Positions 18,418 through 26,433 are shown, counted from the first letter of the stretch. The stretch: DNA of 64,000 bases from UBA6168 sp965222975 (GCA_965222975.1 CBDCVJ010000038.1:248001-312000), one strand, 5' to 3'. The notes: a model not told the origin generated them from the sequence alone. Numbers and translations: made by a program.

Positions 18418-19302
18418 ATGACAATCATTGACGGAAAAGACCTCTCCCAAAAAATTAAGTCTGAAATTGCAATTGAAGTAGAAAAGCTGAAAAAGGAGGG
18501 CGGGAAAACACCCCACCTTGCTGCGGTGCTCGTCGGGGAAAACCCAGCCAGCAAAGTATATGTTCGGAACAAAGTCCGCTCCTGTGAGCAAGTTGGCTTT
18601 AAATCTACACTTGTACAGAAGGATGCTAATATTTCAGAAGAAGAATTGTTGGAGACTGTCCATTATCTCAACAACAATGATGACATAGATGGCTTCATTG
18701 TCCAATTACCATTACCCAAACACATCAACGAAGAACGGGTCACCTTGGCCATTGATCCCAAAAAAGATGTGGATGGTTTCCATCCTGTAAACTTTGGCCG
18801 CATGGCACTTGGCCTACCCTGCTACTTACCTGCCACTCCATATGGTATTATAACCATGCTCGACCGATACAATATTGAAACATCGGGCAAACATGCTGTG
18901 GTAATTGGCCGCAGCAGCATTGTTGGTACACCAATGAGCATTCTTCTTTCCCGCAAGGCCAAAGTTGGCAACTGTACCGTCACCATAACCCACAGCCGCA
19001 CCAAAAATCTTTCGGGCATCCTCCGGCAAGCCGATATCATAGTGGCCGCCATTGGCATCCCTAATTTTGTAAAACCTGACATGGTGCAAAAAGGCGCAGT
19101 GGTCATTGATGTAGGTATCAACAGGGTGGATGATGACTCAAAAAAGAGAGGTTATCGTTTGGTAGGCGATGTGGATTATGAAGGCGTGGCACCTTTGTGC
19201 AGTTACATCACGCCAGTACCTGGCGGTGTTGGTCCAATGACAGTAACTTCCCTGATGCTCAATACCTTGAAATCCAGTAAAAAGGAAATTTATGGAGATT
19301 AA
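18418..19302 (+). CDS. folD: Bifunctional methylenetetrahydrofolate dehydrogenase/methenyltetrahydrofolate cyclohydrolase FolD
   Basis: 294 residues, the normal family length. The active-site motif Tyr-Val-Arg-Asn-Lys (48-52) carries the cyclohydrolase/dehydrogenase Tyr and Lys. Also present are Gln-Leu-Pro-Leu-Pro (tetrahydrofolate site), the pair Asp-Val-Asp-Gly-Phe, the nucleotide-binding Gly-Arg-Ser-Ser-Ile-Val-Gly-Thr-Pro, and the C-terminal signature Pro-Val-Pro-Gly-Gly-Val-Gly-Pro-Met-Thr. It interconverts 5,10-methylene-, methenyl- and 10-formyl-tetrahydrofolate in the cytoplasm, supplying one-carbon units made available through serine. It lies downstream of the serA-like gene but behind a structured spacer with its own possible promoter. 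Confidence 0.97.
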   Translation: MTIIDGKDLSQKIKSEIAIEVEKLKKEGGKTPHLAAVLVGENPASKVYVRNKVRSCEQVGFKSTLVQKDANISEEELLETVHYLNNNDDIDGFIVQLPLPKHINEERVTLAIDPKKDVDGFHPVNFGRMALGLPCYLPATPYGIITMLDRYNIETSGKHAVVIGRSSIVGTPMSILLSRKAKVGNCTVTITHSRTKNLSGILRQADIIVAAIGIPNFVKPDMVQKGAVVIDVGINRVDDDSKKRGYRLVGDVDYEGVAPLCSYITPVPGGVGPMTVTSLMLNTLKSSKKEIYGD

Positions 19303-19309
19303 TGACAGC

Positions 19310-19342
19310 TTTGTCTTAATTTTCACCATAAACTTAGTTTTG
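19310..19342 (+). promoter_or_regulatory. Bacteroidota-type promoter for the membrane coiled-coil gene
   Basis: TTTG at 19310-19313, a 21-bp spacer and TAGTTTTG at 19335-19342 match the Bacteroidota housekeeping consensus TTTG-N(about 20)-TAnnTTTG. Transcription would begin near 19349, about 100 bp before the ATG at 19453. Confidence 0.6.
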
Positions 19343-19373
19343 TAAAATCAAAAATCATTACATTCGGGTTTTA

Positions 19374-19423
19374 AGTTTTGAGTTAGTGAGTATTAAACTG
19401 TGAGTACTCACTAACTCAAAACT
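19374..19423. repeat. Perfect 19-bp inverted repeat in the 5' leader
   Basis: agttttgagttagtgagta (19374-19392) is exactly complementary to 19405-19423 with a 12-base loop. A second copy of the right-arm word (ccaactcaaaactta) continues to 19441. It lies between the predicted promoter and the start codon, so it would form a strong hairpin in the mRNA leader. Confidence 0.75.
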
Positions 19424-19452
19424 CACCAACTCAAAACTTAATTTCACGAATC

Positions 19453-20469
19453 ATGTCAGATATTGCACCTCCAAGATTTGAAAAAAAATCATTTTGGAAA
19501 CGGCCCGAAGGAGTCACTGGAGCCATTTTCCTGATTGCCTTAATCGGTGGCGTAGGTTTTTTATTGACAAAATACATGGGTGTATTATTAGCCTTGGCAG
19601 CTAATACAATATGGCTCATTGTCATGTTGTCAGTGCTGGCCATGCTTATTTATGTAATCCTCGACCCTAAAATGAGGAACCTGCTCTGGTACATGTACAA
19701 AAGTGTCATGCGTTCTATCACAGGGATGTTTGTAAGAATAGATCCGATTGGCATTTTGAAAAGCTATGTCGAAGACCTCGAAGGCAACCTCGGTAAAATG
19801 GGCAAACAGATCGGCCTCCTCAAAGGGCAGATGCGGAAAATGTCTACCCTCATAGAGGATAACGAAAAAGAGATCAACAACAACTTAAAACTGGCCAGTG
19901 TTGCCAAGCGACAAGGCAATGAAAACCAAGTAATCCTTGCTACCCGGAAGGCCGCCCGGATGAAGGAGACCAATGCCAAATATGCACAGCTCAGCACAAA
20001 AATGCAGGTACTTTACCGCATTTTAGATAAAATGTATAAGAACTCTGAAATCCTCCTTGAAGACACCAAGGATCAAGTGAAAATGAAAGAACAGGAGCGC
20101 AAAATCATCCGCACCTCGCATTCAGCCATGAAATCGGCCATGAGTGTCATTTCCGGAGATCCCGACAAGAGGGCCATGTTCGATATGGCATTGGAGAACA
20201 TCGCCGATGATGTGGCCAACAAGGTTGGGGAAATGGAACGCTTCATGGAAATGTCTGCTAATGTGATGGATTCGATTGACCTGCAAAACGGGGTGTTCCA
20301 AGAAGAAGGTATGGCTATGTTGGAGAAATGGGAAAATGAAAGTACGTTGATGTTGCTCGGCCCTGAGGCATCTTCTACTGAAACCCTCGATTTAAATAAA
20401 CCTGCTGCACGTCCAGAAAAACAATCAAGAGGTGGAAGTAGTGGGTCTTATGACAATTTGTTTAATTGA
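19453..20469 (+). CDS. Membrane protein with two N-terminal helices and a long coiled coil (PspA-like layout)
   Basis: 338 residues. Two hydrophobic helices (about 22-43 and 46-68) are followed by about 200 residues of charged helix (100-300) that should form coiled coils, then a disordered Ser/Gly/Arg-rich tail ending Asp-Asn-Leu-Phe-Asn. The segment around Asp-Pro-Ile-Gly-Ile-Leu-Lys-Ser-Tyr-Val-Glu-Asp-Leu-Glu resembles the start of phage-shock-protein-A coiled coils, but I cannot assign the family firmly. It probably faces the cytoplasm from the inner membrane. It has its own promoter and a strong terminator behind it, so it is likely monocistronic. Confidence 0.75.
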   Translation: MSDIAPPRFEKKSFWKRPEGVTGAIFLIALIGGVGFLLTKYMGVLLALAANTIWLIVMLSVLAMLIYVILDPKMRNLLWYMYKSVMRSITGMFVRIDPIGILKSYVEDLEGNLGKMGKQIGLLKGQMRKMSTLIEDNEKEINNNLKLASVAKRQGNENQVILATRKAARMKETNAKYAQLSTKMQVLYRILDKMYKNSEILLEDTKDQVKMKEQERKIIRTSHSAMKSAMSVISGDPDKRAMFDMALENIADDVANKVGEMERFMEMSANVMDSIDLQNGVFQEEGMAMLEKWENESTLMLLGPEASSTETLDLNKPAARPEKQSRGGSSGSYDNLFN

Positions 20470-20485
20470 TAAAAAATAAAAATTC

Positions 20486-20547
20486 AAATAAAAAATAAAA
20501 AACGCCCCGTCCTGAATTCAGGACGGGGCGTTTTTTATTTTTTATTT
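20486..20547. terminator. Perfect 62-bp palindromic bidirectional terminator
   Basis: The sequence is its own reverse complement from 20486 to 20547, centred on gaattc (20514-20519), with a GC core cgccccgtcctg flanked by A-run and T-run. It lies between convergent genes ending at 20469 and 20561 and will terminate both. Confidence 0.93.
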
Positions 20548-20560
20548 ATCCTCACTTTTT

Positions 20561-20881
20561 TCATTTTAAAAGACGGGTGAAATCCAGTGCCATTCCTGCC
20601 AATTCCCCCCAAAAACCTTCTTCTTCAAAATCAATAATATACCATGCTTTTAGTGGTGGCTTCGTTTTAAACGGGCTTAGCCACCTTGCTGTTTTCAAAC
20701 CAAACTTTTCCGCATCAAAATCTTTTCCCAAACGAAAACCCATTGTCTCTTTGTGGTAAAAAGCGAATACCTTATTATTCACTTTCAGTCCAGGCGAACT
20801 CATCATTTTCCCCAAATGGACATCCGCATTTTCAGACTCAATTTTTTTTACAATTTGATTAAATTTTTCTTCTGCACTCAT
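20561..20881 (-). CDS. Small TfoX_N-like hypothetical protein
   Basis: 106 residues. The sequence from Val-His-Leu-Gly-Lys-Met-Met-Ser-Ser-Pro-Gly-Leu through Lys-Val-Phe-Ala-Phe-Tyr fits the layout of TfoX N-terminal-like small domains (a Lys-Met-Met/Phe-Gly stretch followed by a beta strand), with no catalytic motif. There is no signal peptide. It is last in a run of minus-strand genes for small proteins of similar size (20561-22337), 18 bp after the MmcQ/YjbR gene, so probably cotranscribed. Function unknown. Confidence 0.7.
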   Translation of the reverse strand: MSAEEKFNQIVKKIESENADVHLGKMMSSPGLKVNNKVFAFYHKETMGFRLGKDFDAEKFGLKTARWLSPFKTKPPLKAWYIIDFEEEGFWGELAGMALDFTRLLK

Positions 20882-20899
20882 TTCTTTAATGATTAACGT

Positions 20900-21283
20900 T
20901 TAATGGATGCCCAGCTCCGCTTTTTTCTTTTTTGACAATTTAGCGGCAATGATATTATATGCATGGTCAATTAATTCTTTTATTAAATCGTCGGGCAGCG
21001 AACCATCCATATATAAACTGTTCCAATGATCTTTATTTTGATGCCAGCCGGGGCGAATGGCTGCATATGATTCCCTTAATTCCAATGCTTTTTCTGGATC
21101 GCATTTTAAATTGGCGAAATGGAAAGGTGGAACTAATTCGCCATCCATTTTCATCTCAATGCAATTGGCCATGCCAAACATTTTTCCGCCTACTTTCATC
21201 CAGGCACACTCTCCTCTAAATGGATAGCTTTCTTCAACGCCAGGTTTGGCAAGGCAATATTCCCTAAAATCATTGAAGGTCAT
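20900..21283 (-). CDS. MmcQ/YjbR family DNA-binding-like protein
   Basis: 127 residues, usual for the family. Typical features are the opening Phe-Arg-Glu-Tyr-Cys-Leu-Ala-Lys-Pro-Gly-Val-Glu-Glu-Ser-Tyr-Pro-Phe, the middle Lys-Met-Phe-Gly-Met, and a C-terminal Pro-Gly-Trp-His-Gln-Asn-Lys-His/Asp-Trp-Asn segment. The family has a CyaY-like fold and is proposed to bind nucleic acid; its role is not settled. The ATG overlaps the stop of the upstream DUF2461 gene (TAATG), which indicates translational coupling. Confidence 0.9.
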   Translation of the reverse strand: MTFNDFREYCLAKPGVEESYPFRGECAWMKVGGKMFGMANCIEMKMDGELVPPFHFANLKCDPEKALELRESYAAIRPGWHQNKDHWNSLYMDGSLPDDLIKELIDHAYNIIAAKLSKKKKAELGIH

Positions 21284-21948
21284 TATAGAAGTGCTTTAGT
21301 CATATAGGTATTAAATGGTCGTGCAGCATGATAATATTCCATTAAAATATCTGCCAAATCATCTTGCAATAATATTTTGCTGTCCAACATGGCAGTTGCA
21401 TAAAATTGTTTCCTCGCAATTAAAGGCTCTTTTTCCACTATCTCTTTAAATTCTGCTGGAATCCTTTTATGCTCCTCTCCTTTTAATTCGCCAAATTTAT
21501 TTTTAAATGTCTTTTCTTTAATTACTGAGGAAAATGCCTTTAGGTTGGAAGCAATGGTTTCCCGAATATTTTGCAATTGATTTTTATCCGGGTGAAAACA
21601 TCCTACCATAATGCCTACTTCCTTTGGCGTTAACCGCATAAAAAATCCAGGCTTGGTTTTGTCCTTTCTCCCACCACTGGAAATAAAGGCAGTCACATGC
21701 GTATTATATGGTGTTTTATCCTTGGAAAAACGAATATCCCGGTTGATGCGCAGGATGCAATCTTTTGGTTCGATTTTTAATTCGGTATCGTGCGCTTGCA
21801 TCCGTTTTATCATTTCTCTAATAAAATTGGCAAAAGGTTTTTTTACGACGTTTTCATAACGCTTCCGGTTTTCATCGAACCATTCTTTGGTATTGTTTTT
21901 TTCCAATTCCTTAAAAAAGGAAATAAAATCTTTTTCAAAGTGAGCCAT
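21283..21948 (-). CDS. DUF2461 domain-containing protein
   Basis: 221 residues, matching the DUF2461/TIGR02453 length. Diagnostic stretches are Trp-Phe-Asp-Glu-Asn-Arg-Lys-Arg-Tyr near the start, Arg-Ile-Asn-Arg-Asp-Ile-Arg-Phe-Ser-Lys-Asp-Lys-Thr-Pro-Tyr in the middle, and Ala-Arg-Lys-Gln-Phe-Tyr-Ala near the end. It is cytoplasmic and its function is not established. It starts the coupled pair with the MmcQ/YjbR gene. Confidence 0.92.
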   Translation of the reverse strand: MAHFEKDFISFFKELEKNNTKEWFDENRKRYENVVKKPFANFIREMIKRMQAHDTELKIEPKDCILRINRDIRFSKDKTPYNTHVTAFISSGGRKDKTKPGFFMRLTPKEVGIMVGCFHPDKNQLQNIRETIASNLKAFSSVIKEKTFKNKFGELKGEEHKRIPAEFKEIVEKEPLIARKQFYATAMLDSKILLQDDLADILMEYYHAARPFNTYMTKALL

Positions 21949-21970
21949 TGTTTGAAAATTGAAAATTGAG

Positions 21971-22002
21971 AATGGAGAATTGAAAATTTACAATTCTCCA
22001 TT
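21971..22002. terminator. Hairpin after the TfoX gene
   Basis: aatggagaattg (21971-21982) and caattctccatt (21991-22002) are exact complements with an 8-base AT loop. The hairpin sits between two minus-strand genes, in a stretch built from gaaaattga/gagaat words. Confidence 0.6.
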
Positions 22003-22010
22003 ATCTTTTA

Positions 22011-22337
22011 TTATTTCTTTGCACGGAGGGCAGCCTCATACGCCTTCTCCGCCCATTTCTTTAATTCATTTTTATTTTCCAAAACATCTGCTGGTACGGT
22101 CCAATAAGGCATACCTTTTCCCTTTTTTTCCATATAATGTTGTTTCATGCCTCTTGCTTCATAGTCGGCCCGATTATGATCATCAACTTTGAGAAAAAGG
22201 GTATCGTCGCCTACAAGGCCAAACATTTTTTTTTCTTTGAAAATGCCATACCCGCCAAACATTTTTTTTACGGTAGCTCCTTCAAATTCGGATAATTGGT
22301 CGGTAATTAAATCAATATATTCTTGACTGACTGCCAT
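22011..22337 (-). CDS. TfoX/Sxy family protein
   Basis: 108 residues corresponding to a stand-alone TfoX N-terminal domain: Val-Lys-Lys-Met-Phe-Gly-Gly-Tyr-Gly-Ile-Phe, then Met-Phe-Gly-Leu-Val and Leu-Phe-Leu-Lys-Val-Asp, and Tyr-Trp-Thr-Val-Pro later. In Haemophilus TfoX regulates competence, but short versions such as this are widespread and mostly uncharacterised. It ends in a Lys/Ala-rich helix. Confidence 0.9.
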   Translation of the reverse strand: MAVSQEYIDLITDQLSEFEGATVKKMFGGYGIFKEKKMFGLVGDDTLFLKVDDHNRADYEARGMKQHYMEKKGKGMPYWTVPADVLENKNELKKWAEKAYEAALRAKK

Positions 22338-22346
22338 AGTTAGAAA

Positions 22347-22429
22347 GAATGAGTGAATGAGTGAATGAAAGAATGAGTGAATTATTTTAGCCAGATGCTA
22401 AATATTCACTCATCCACTTATTCATTCAT
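22347..22429. repeat. Complementary GAATGAGT-type word arms between genes
   Basis: The left arm (22347-22383) repeats gaatgagt/gaatga. The right arm (22404-22429) carries attcactcat/attcattcatt. Together they can form a long imperfect hairpin whose tip contains a nested ttag/ctaa pair. The structure fills the whole spacer between the SnoaL-like gene stop (22430) and the TfoX start (22337). Confidence 0.6.
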
Positions 22430-22789
22430 TTAATTTTGATAAAAAAATTGCTCTCTGATCACTTTCCCATCATTTACTTCATAAACGCAAAGCTCTGTCA
22501 TTTTCGATCGCCCCCTGCCTTTGAAGGTAGCATCAAAACTCATAATGCAAGAGAAGAAATTATCTGCTACCAAAGCATCAGAAACTTCATTGCTGTGAAT
22601 TTCCTCAACAGACGCAGCAAACATCTCGTGTTTCTTTTTTATGTTTTCGATCCCATTCACAATTTCCATGGGCCAGCCTTTCATTTCAACACTGGTCACC
22701 TGATCGTGATAGAGTTCTTCAACAGCTTTCATGCCTTGACCTTGTCGGCAGTAAGTTACTAATTGGTTGGCGATTTCTTGTGTACTCAT
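22430..22789 (-). CDS. SnoaL-like/NTF2-fold protein
   Basis: 119 residues with the NTF2-like pattern: an N-terminal helix (Ile-Ala-Asn-Gln-Leu-Val-Thr-Tyr-Cys-Arg-Gln-Gly), Leu-Tyr-His-Asp-Gln-Val, then Gly-Ile-Glu-Asn-Ile-Lys-Lys-Lys and curved strands ending Val-Ile-Arg-Glu-Gln-Phe-Phe-Tyr. Such domains serve as small-molecule binding cones or isomerases; nothing in the sequence reveals the ligand. Confidence 0.85.
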   Translation of the reverse strand: MSTQEIANQLVTYCRQGQGMKAVEELYHDQVTSVEMKGWPMEIVNGIENIKKKHEMFAASVEEIHSNEVSDALVADNFFSCIMSFDATFKGRGRSKMTELCVYEVNDGKVIREQFFYQN

Positions 22790-22859
22790 TTTTTTAAATT
22801 TTTATGGTGAACGATAATCTCTGCATTATTGCCCCACTGATATTCCAATTGCATTTCGA

Positions 22860-23225
22860 TTACCCCATGGAGTGAAGAGCTACACGATTACCCTCAGAAT
22901 CCATAAACGTGGCGAAAAAGCCGTTTTCGCCAATACTGGTTTTGGGCACGACAACCTGGCCACCTGCTTTTTCCACTCGGCCCAAAATATTAGAAAGATC
23001 CTCCCCACCGTTGAGGTAAACAAGCGAGCCTTCGGCGTTAGGTTTGTTACCATCACCATAGGTAATAGCACCACCGACACCACCATCAGGAGCAGGGAAA
23101 AATCCCATCTGTAGTCCGTCCATTTCTATGGGTTGGAGTTCAGTATCGAGCAATTCACCATAAAATTTCATGGCACGTTGGAAGTTGGTAGTTGGAAGTT
23201 CAAACCAGCTAATTGCATTTGACAT
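22860..23225 (-). CDS. VOC family (glyoxalase/dioxygenase superfamily) protein
   Basis: 121 residues from the ATG at 23225. The open frame continues 39 codons further up without family resemblance. The pattern Trp-Phe-Glu-Leu-Pro-Thr-Thr-Asn-Phe-Gln-Arg-Ala-Met-Lys-Phe-Tyr and, in the second half, Gly-Gly-Gln-Val-Val-Val-Pro-Lys and Phe-Met-Asp-Ser-Glu-Gly-Asn-Arg-Val-Ala-Leu-His are typical of YaeR/CFP30-like VOC proteins. The paired beta-alpha-beta units would bind a metal or small ligand. Substrate unknown. Confidence 0.88.
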   Translation of the reverse strand: MSNAISWFELPTTNFQRAMKFYGELLDTELQPIEMDGLQMGFFPAPDGGVGGAITYGDGNKPNAEGSLVYLNGGEDLSNILGRVEKAGGQVVVPKTSIGENGFFATFMDSEGNRVALHSMG

Positions 23226-23387
23226 AGCTAAAAGGAGTTTGTAGGATACAAAGTTTTTGAAAGAAAATGACTTTATAGACCGGCAATGGTCTTTTATCAT
23301 CGGTTCTTGAAAAACTAAGGTCCGGTTGCAAAATAAGAACAAAACAAAAATAGGATTGGAAGAAATACCTAATTGCAGAATGTTTTA

Positions 23388-23500
23388 AAAAACGTAAATT
23401 TCTATTTTGTGTAATTTTTTAGCTCCAAATATAAAAGCCCCATAAAACATATTATACATTAACTTTGTCACGTAATTTCAAGTAAAAACGTAAATTTCTA
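23388..23500. repeat. Direct 17-bp repeat upstream of the 23505 gene
   Basis: aaaaacgtaaatttcta occurs at 23388-23404 and again at 23484-23500, exactly 96 bp apart. The second copy ends 4 bp before the TTG start. A TAACTTTG box (23460-23467) lies between them and fits a -7 element. The pair may be an operator or the footprint of a small duplication. Confidence 0.6.
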
Positions 23501-23504
23501 CACA

Positions 23505-24956
23505 TTGAAAAAAGAAGAACTTTTTAGCTTAGTCAAATCACTTTCTAAGTCCGAAAAGCGGTATTTCAAAGTATTCTGCTCCCAAATGGGTAGCGAAAAT
23601 AACTACCTACGCCTGTTCGATGCTTTGGACAAACAAAAGGAATTTGATGAGATGGTGATCCGCAAAAAATTTAAAGGCGAAAAGTTTCTTGACCAATTGC
23701 ATGTTACTAAAAACTACCTGCGCCAGCTCATCCTCAAAAGCTTGCGGAGCTATCATTCCAAATTTTCCAAAGATGCCGAACTCAAGGACATCCTCCGGAA
23801 CATTGAAATCCTGTTCAACAAAGAATTGTATGAGCATTGCCAAACAGAGCTAAAGCGAGCCGAATATTTGGCTGCCGCTTTCGAACTGAAAACGGGCCAT
23901 GTGGAAGTCATCAATTGGAAACGTAAGATCGAGCAGGCTACCCGGCCTCAGAATTACCAAGCATTGCGTGAAATAATAAAAGAACAAGGGTTAGCCATTG
24001 CAAAATTGAAAAACACCTATGATTACTGGGAATTGGCCGTTGACGTTTCTACTGGCCTCTTTGTGGAAGGAGGCAAAAAAGAAGTAAAAAGCCCATTGCT
24101 GTCCGATGCAAGGCTGGCCCAATCATTAGAGGCGAAGGTCTTGTTTTTTAACACCAGCTACGTTCATTATTTACAAAAAAACGAACAAGAAAAAGCAGTG
24201 GCTGCACTTCAAGAATTAGTGGATTATATGGGCCACTTTCCTGAACGCCTGCAAGAAGACCCTGCAATGTATATCTCCACAGTCAATAACCTCGTGAGCT
24301 ACTTTGTTTTTAACAAACAGATCGAAAGGGCGCTGGGATTACTGAGGCGATCAAAAAAATTTTACTATGACCTGAAACTGAGGGGTGAAAAAAAATCTCT
24401 GTTAAAACAAATATTGAGGAGCTACAATATTGAATTGGAAATATACCGTGGGAATAATTTATTCCATGAAAACATGGGGTTTGTTCTCGAAATAGAAGAA
24501 TTTGTATTAGCCAATCAAACCAAAATGCCACGTGATTACCTGCTGTCTTTCTGGTTTCAGTTTGCATACATCCACTTTATGGAAAAGGAATATTCCAAGT
24601 CTATGAAATGGATCAACCTGATTTTGAACGGAAAGTTTAAGAGCATCCGCACCGACCTCCAAGTGCAGGCCCGGATGCTCAACCTGATGATCCATTTAGA
24701 ACAACGCAATTATTTCGTCATGCGCTATTTTGTGGACAGCACCCGGCGGTTTTTAAAAAAGACAAAAACAGTTCAGCCTTTTGAAAAAACATTGCTACAG
24801 TTTTTTTCAAAAATGGGAAAGGCAACCATATCAGAATGGAAAGACCGCTTCAGGGAGCTGGAGCGGCAATTGTTTCCCCAAAATGAGGCAGTAAAGGGAA
24901 ATGAAATATTAGGAGGTTATATTGATTACCGTTCTTGGATTAAACGCAATTGTTGA
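23505..24956 (+). CDS. Helical-repeat hypothetical protein of Bacteroidota type
   Basis: 483 residues beginning with TTG at 23505 (Lys-Lys-Glu-Glu-Leu-Phe-Ser-Leu-Val-Lys-Ser-Leu-Ser-Lys-Ser-Glu-Lys-Arg-Tyr-Phe-Lys follows); no ATG is available nearby. The N-terminal 110 residues are basic and could bind nucleic acid. The rest is almost all helix with TPR-like spacing of Tyr, Leu and Ala. No signal peptide is seen. I have a general memory of similar proteins in Bacteroidota but no assigned function. It stands alone, 109 bp before the sigma factor. Confidence 0.75.
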   Translation: MKKEELFSLVKSLSKSEKRYFKVFCSQMGSENNYLRLFDALDKQKEFDEMVIRKKFKGEKFLDQLHVTKNYLRQLILKSLRSYHSKFSKDAELKDILRNIEILFNKELYEHCQTELKRAEYLAAAFELKTGHVEVINWKRKIEQATRPQNYQALREIIKEQGLAIAKLKNTYDYWELAVDVSTGLFVEGGKKEVKSPLLSDARLAQSLEAKVLFFNTSYVHYLQKNEQEKAVAALQELVDYMGHFPERLQEDPAMYISTVNNLVSYFVFNKQIERALGLLRRSKKFYYDLKLRGEKKSLLKQILRSYNIELEIYRGNNLFHENMGFVLEIEEFVLANQTKMPRDYLLSFWFQFAYIHFMEKEYSKSMKWINLILNGKFKSIRTDLQVQARMLNLMIHLEQRNYFVMRYFVDSTRRFLKKTKTVQPFEKTLLQFFSKMGKATISEWKDRFRELERQLFPQNEAVKGNEILGGYIDYRSWIKRNC

Positions 24957-25065
24957 AAAAGCCATTGGCTGTTGGCATAAAAAAACCTAATCTTCACCCA
25001 ATCTCTTGCCGTTCTTTCATAGTTTTACCCCCTTCTTTTTATACCCACATTCAAACTATGTTCAA

Positions 25066-25551
25066 ATGCAAAACGATACGGAATTGTTGAAAGCTGTTGG
25101 CACAGGCGACAAAGATGCACTTGATTCAATATTCGACCAATATGCACCCATAATTTATGGCCTCGCACTGAGGGTTACTGAATCGAGGGACAAAGCGATA
25201 GAAGTAGTACAGGAAATTTTCCTACGGTTGTGGCAAACAGCTTCCTCTTTCGACCCGTCACAAAAAGACGCCTTTTATTGGATCATGGACATGGCCAAAA
25301 ACGTGGCCATCGAAAACGAGTCTCATAGCGAACAATTTGACTTCTTTGCGTTCCAGAAGTCCAATTCAACTGGCTACAACCTCCAAGAAGTACTCTCCAA
25401 AATAGACAGCAAACACCGTCAGGTTTTGGAATTGTCCTATTTCCGCAACTTAACGGAAGAACAGATTGAGGAAAACATGAACATCCCGGTCGGAACAGTG
25501 GCCACGAGGCTTCGACTCGCCGTCAAAGCCCTTCGGAAAGTGGTTGGTTGA
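25066..25551 (+). CDS. ECF-type RNA polymerase sigma factor
   Basis: 161 residues from the ATG at 25066; the upstream 20 codons of open frame look like leader sequence. Region 2 contains Ile-Phe-Asp-Gln-Tyr-Ala-Pro-Ile-Ile-Tyr-Gly and Val-Val-Gln-Glu-Ile-Phe-Leu-Arg-Leu-Trp. Region 4 contains Arg-Gln-Val-Leu-Glu-Leu-Ser-Tyr-Phe and the helix-turn-helix Gly-Thr-Val-Ala-Thr-Arg-Leu-Arg. The linker is short, as in ECF factors. The gene is followed 41 bp later by an anti-sigma gene, the classical arrangement in which the membrane partner holds the sigma factor until a signal arrives. Confidence 0.93.
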   Translation: MQNDTELLKAVGTGDKDALDSIFDQYAPIIYGLALRVTESRDKAIEVVQEIFLRLWQTASSFDPSQKDAFYWIMDMAKNVAIENESHSEQFDFFAFQKSNSTGYNLQEVLSKIDSKHRQVLELSYFRNLTEEQIEENMNIPVGTVATRLRLAVKALRKVVG

Positions 25552-25592
25552 AGTTGCTTTTTTCTAATAACCCATTCAGAAAATAATTAAAC

Positions 25593-26432
25593 ATGAGAGT
25601 TCAGGCTTTTATCACATCAGGAATTTTGGAAAAACATGTGCTGGGGATGACCTCCGACGAAGAAACCCAGGAAGTACTTGAATTGGCATCCCAACATCTT
25701 GAAATAAAAGAAGAATTGGCTGCAATCCGAAAGACCATGAAAAGTTACATCCTTTCCCACCAAGTAGCGCCCCCCCCAAACCTTAAAGAAAAAGCCGTAG
25801 CCATTGGCAACAGACAAACCGCTTCAAAACCCAAAACTCCAACCTTTGCACCTAAAAATACACCTTCGTATTCTTCTGCAAAGAAAAGCAAAGAAAGCAG
25901 TGGCCCCAATTTACTCGGCATAGCATCTGCTCTGCTTGGCCTGGCCCTAATCGGTGCATGTTTTACGGCTTATACTTTTTTTCAAGATGCGGAAAAATCG
26001 CACAAGGAAACCGCTGTTGCTTTGGAAGAAATAGAAGAAGTGAAAAAACAGTTGGATTCAGAACAAAAACGGGTGCTTGATTTGCAAAACCAGCTGGGAT
26101 TTTACCACGACAGAGATAATGATGTTCTGGTATTGAAAGGCACTATCCGATCTCCTGAAAGCAAGGCCATCATTTATTGGAATGCAAACAGTAAAACAGC
26201 TTCTATTGACTTACCTAAATTGCCCAACATGCGAGTGGGTTCAGTGGCAGTCCTTTGGGTAAATGCTGACCGCCGAGCCCATAAAATCGGTGTGCTGTCA
26301 CCAAACGCCCCTGAAGAAAGATCAACACTAACTTTTATTGAAAACCCTGATTTATTTTATGTTACAGAGGAAATTTCGGCCGATGTAGAACGCCCTAACC
26401 GATCAAGGATTTTAATGAGAGGGGGAAATTAG
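25593..26432 (+). CDS. Anti-sigma factor, RskA-like
   Basis: 279 residues. The N-terminal cytoplasmic part has the anti-sigma pattern Leu-Glu-Lys-His-Val-Leu-Gly-Met-Thr-Ser-Asp-Glu-Glu. It is followed by a Pro/Ser/Lys-rich linker, one membrane helix (about 107-129), a short coiled coil, and a periplasmic domain of RskA type (Ala-Ile-Ile-Tyr-Trp-Asn ... Leu-Pro-Lys-Leu-Pro ... Trp-Val-Asn-Ala-Asp). It lacks the zinc HxxxCxxC motif, so it belongs to the non-ZAS group. It should sequester the ECF sigma factor encoded upstream. Confidence 0.88.
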   Translation: MRVQAFITSGILEKHVLGMTSDEETQEVLELASQHLEIKEELAAIRKTMKSYILSHQVAPPPNLKEKAVAIGNRQTASKPKTPTFAPKNTPSYSSAKKSKESSGPNLLGIASALLGLALIGACFTAYTFFQDAEKSHKETAVALEEIEEVKKQLDSEQKRVLDLQNQLGFYHDRDNDVLVLKGTIRSPESKAIIYWNANSKTASIDLPKLPNMRVGSVAVLWVNADRRAHKIGVLSPNAPEERSTLTFIENPDLFYVTEEISADVERPNRSRILMRGGN

Positions 26433-26433
26433 T

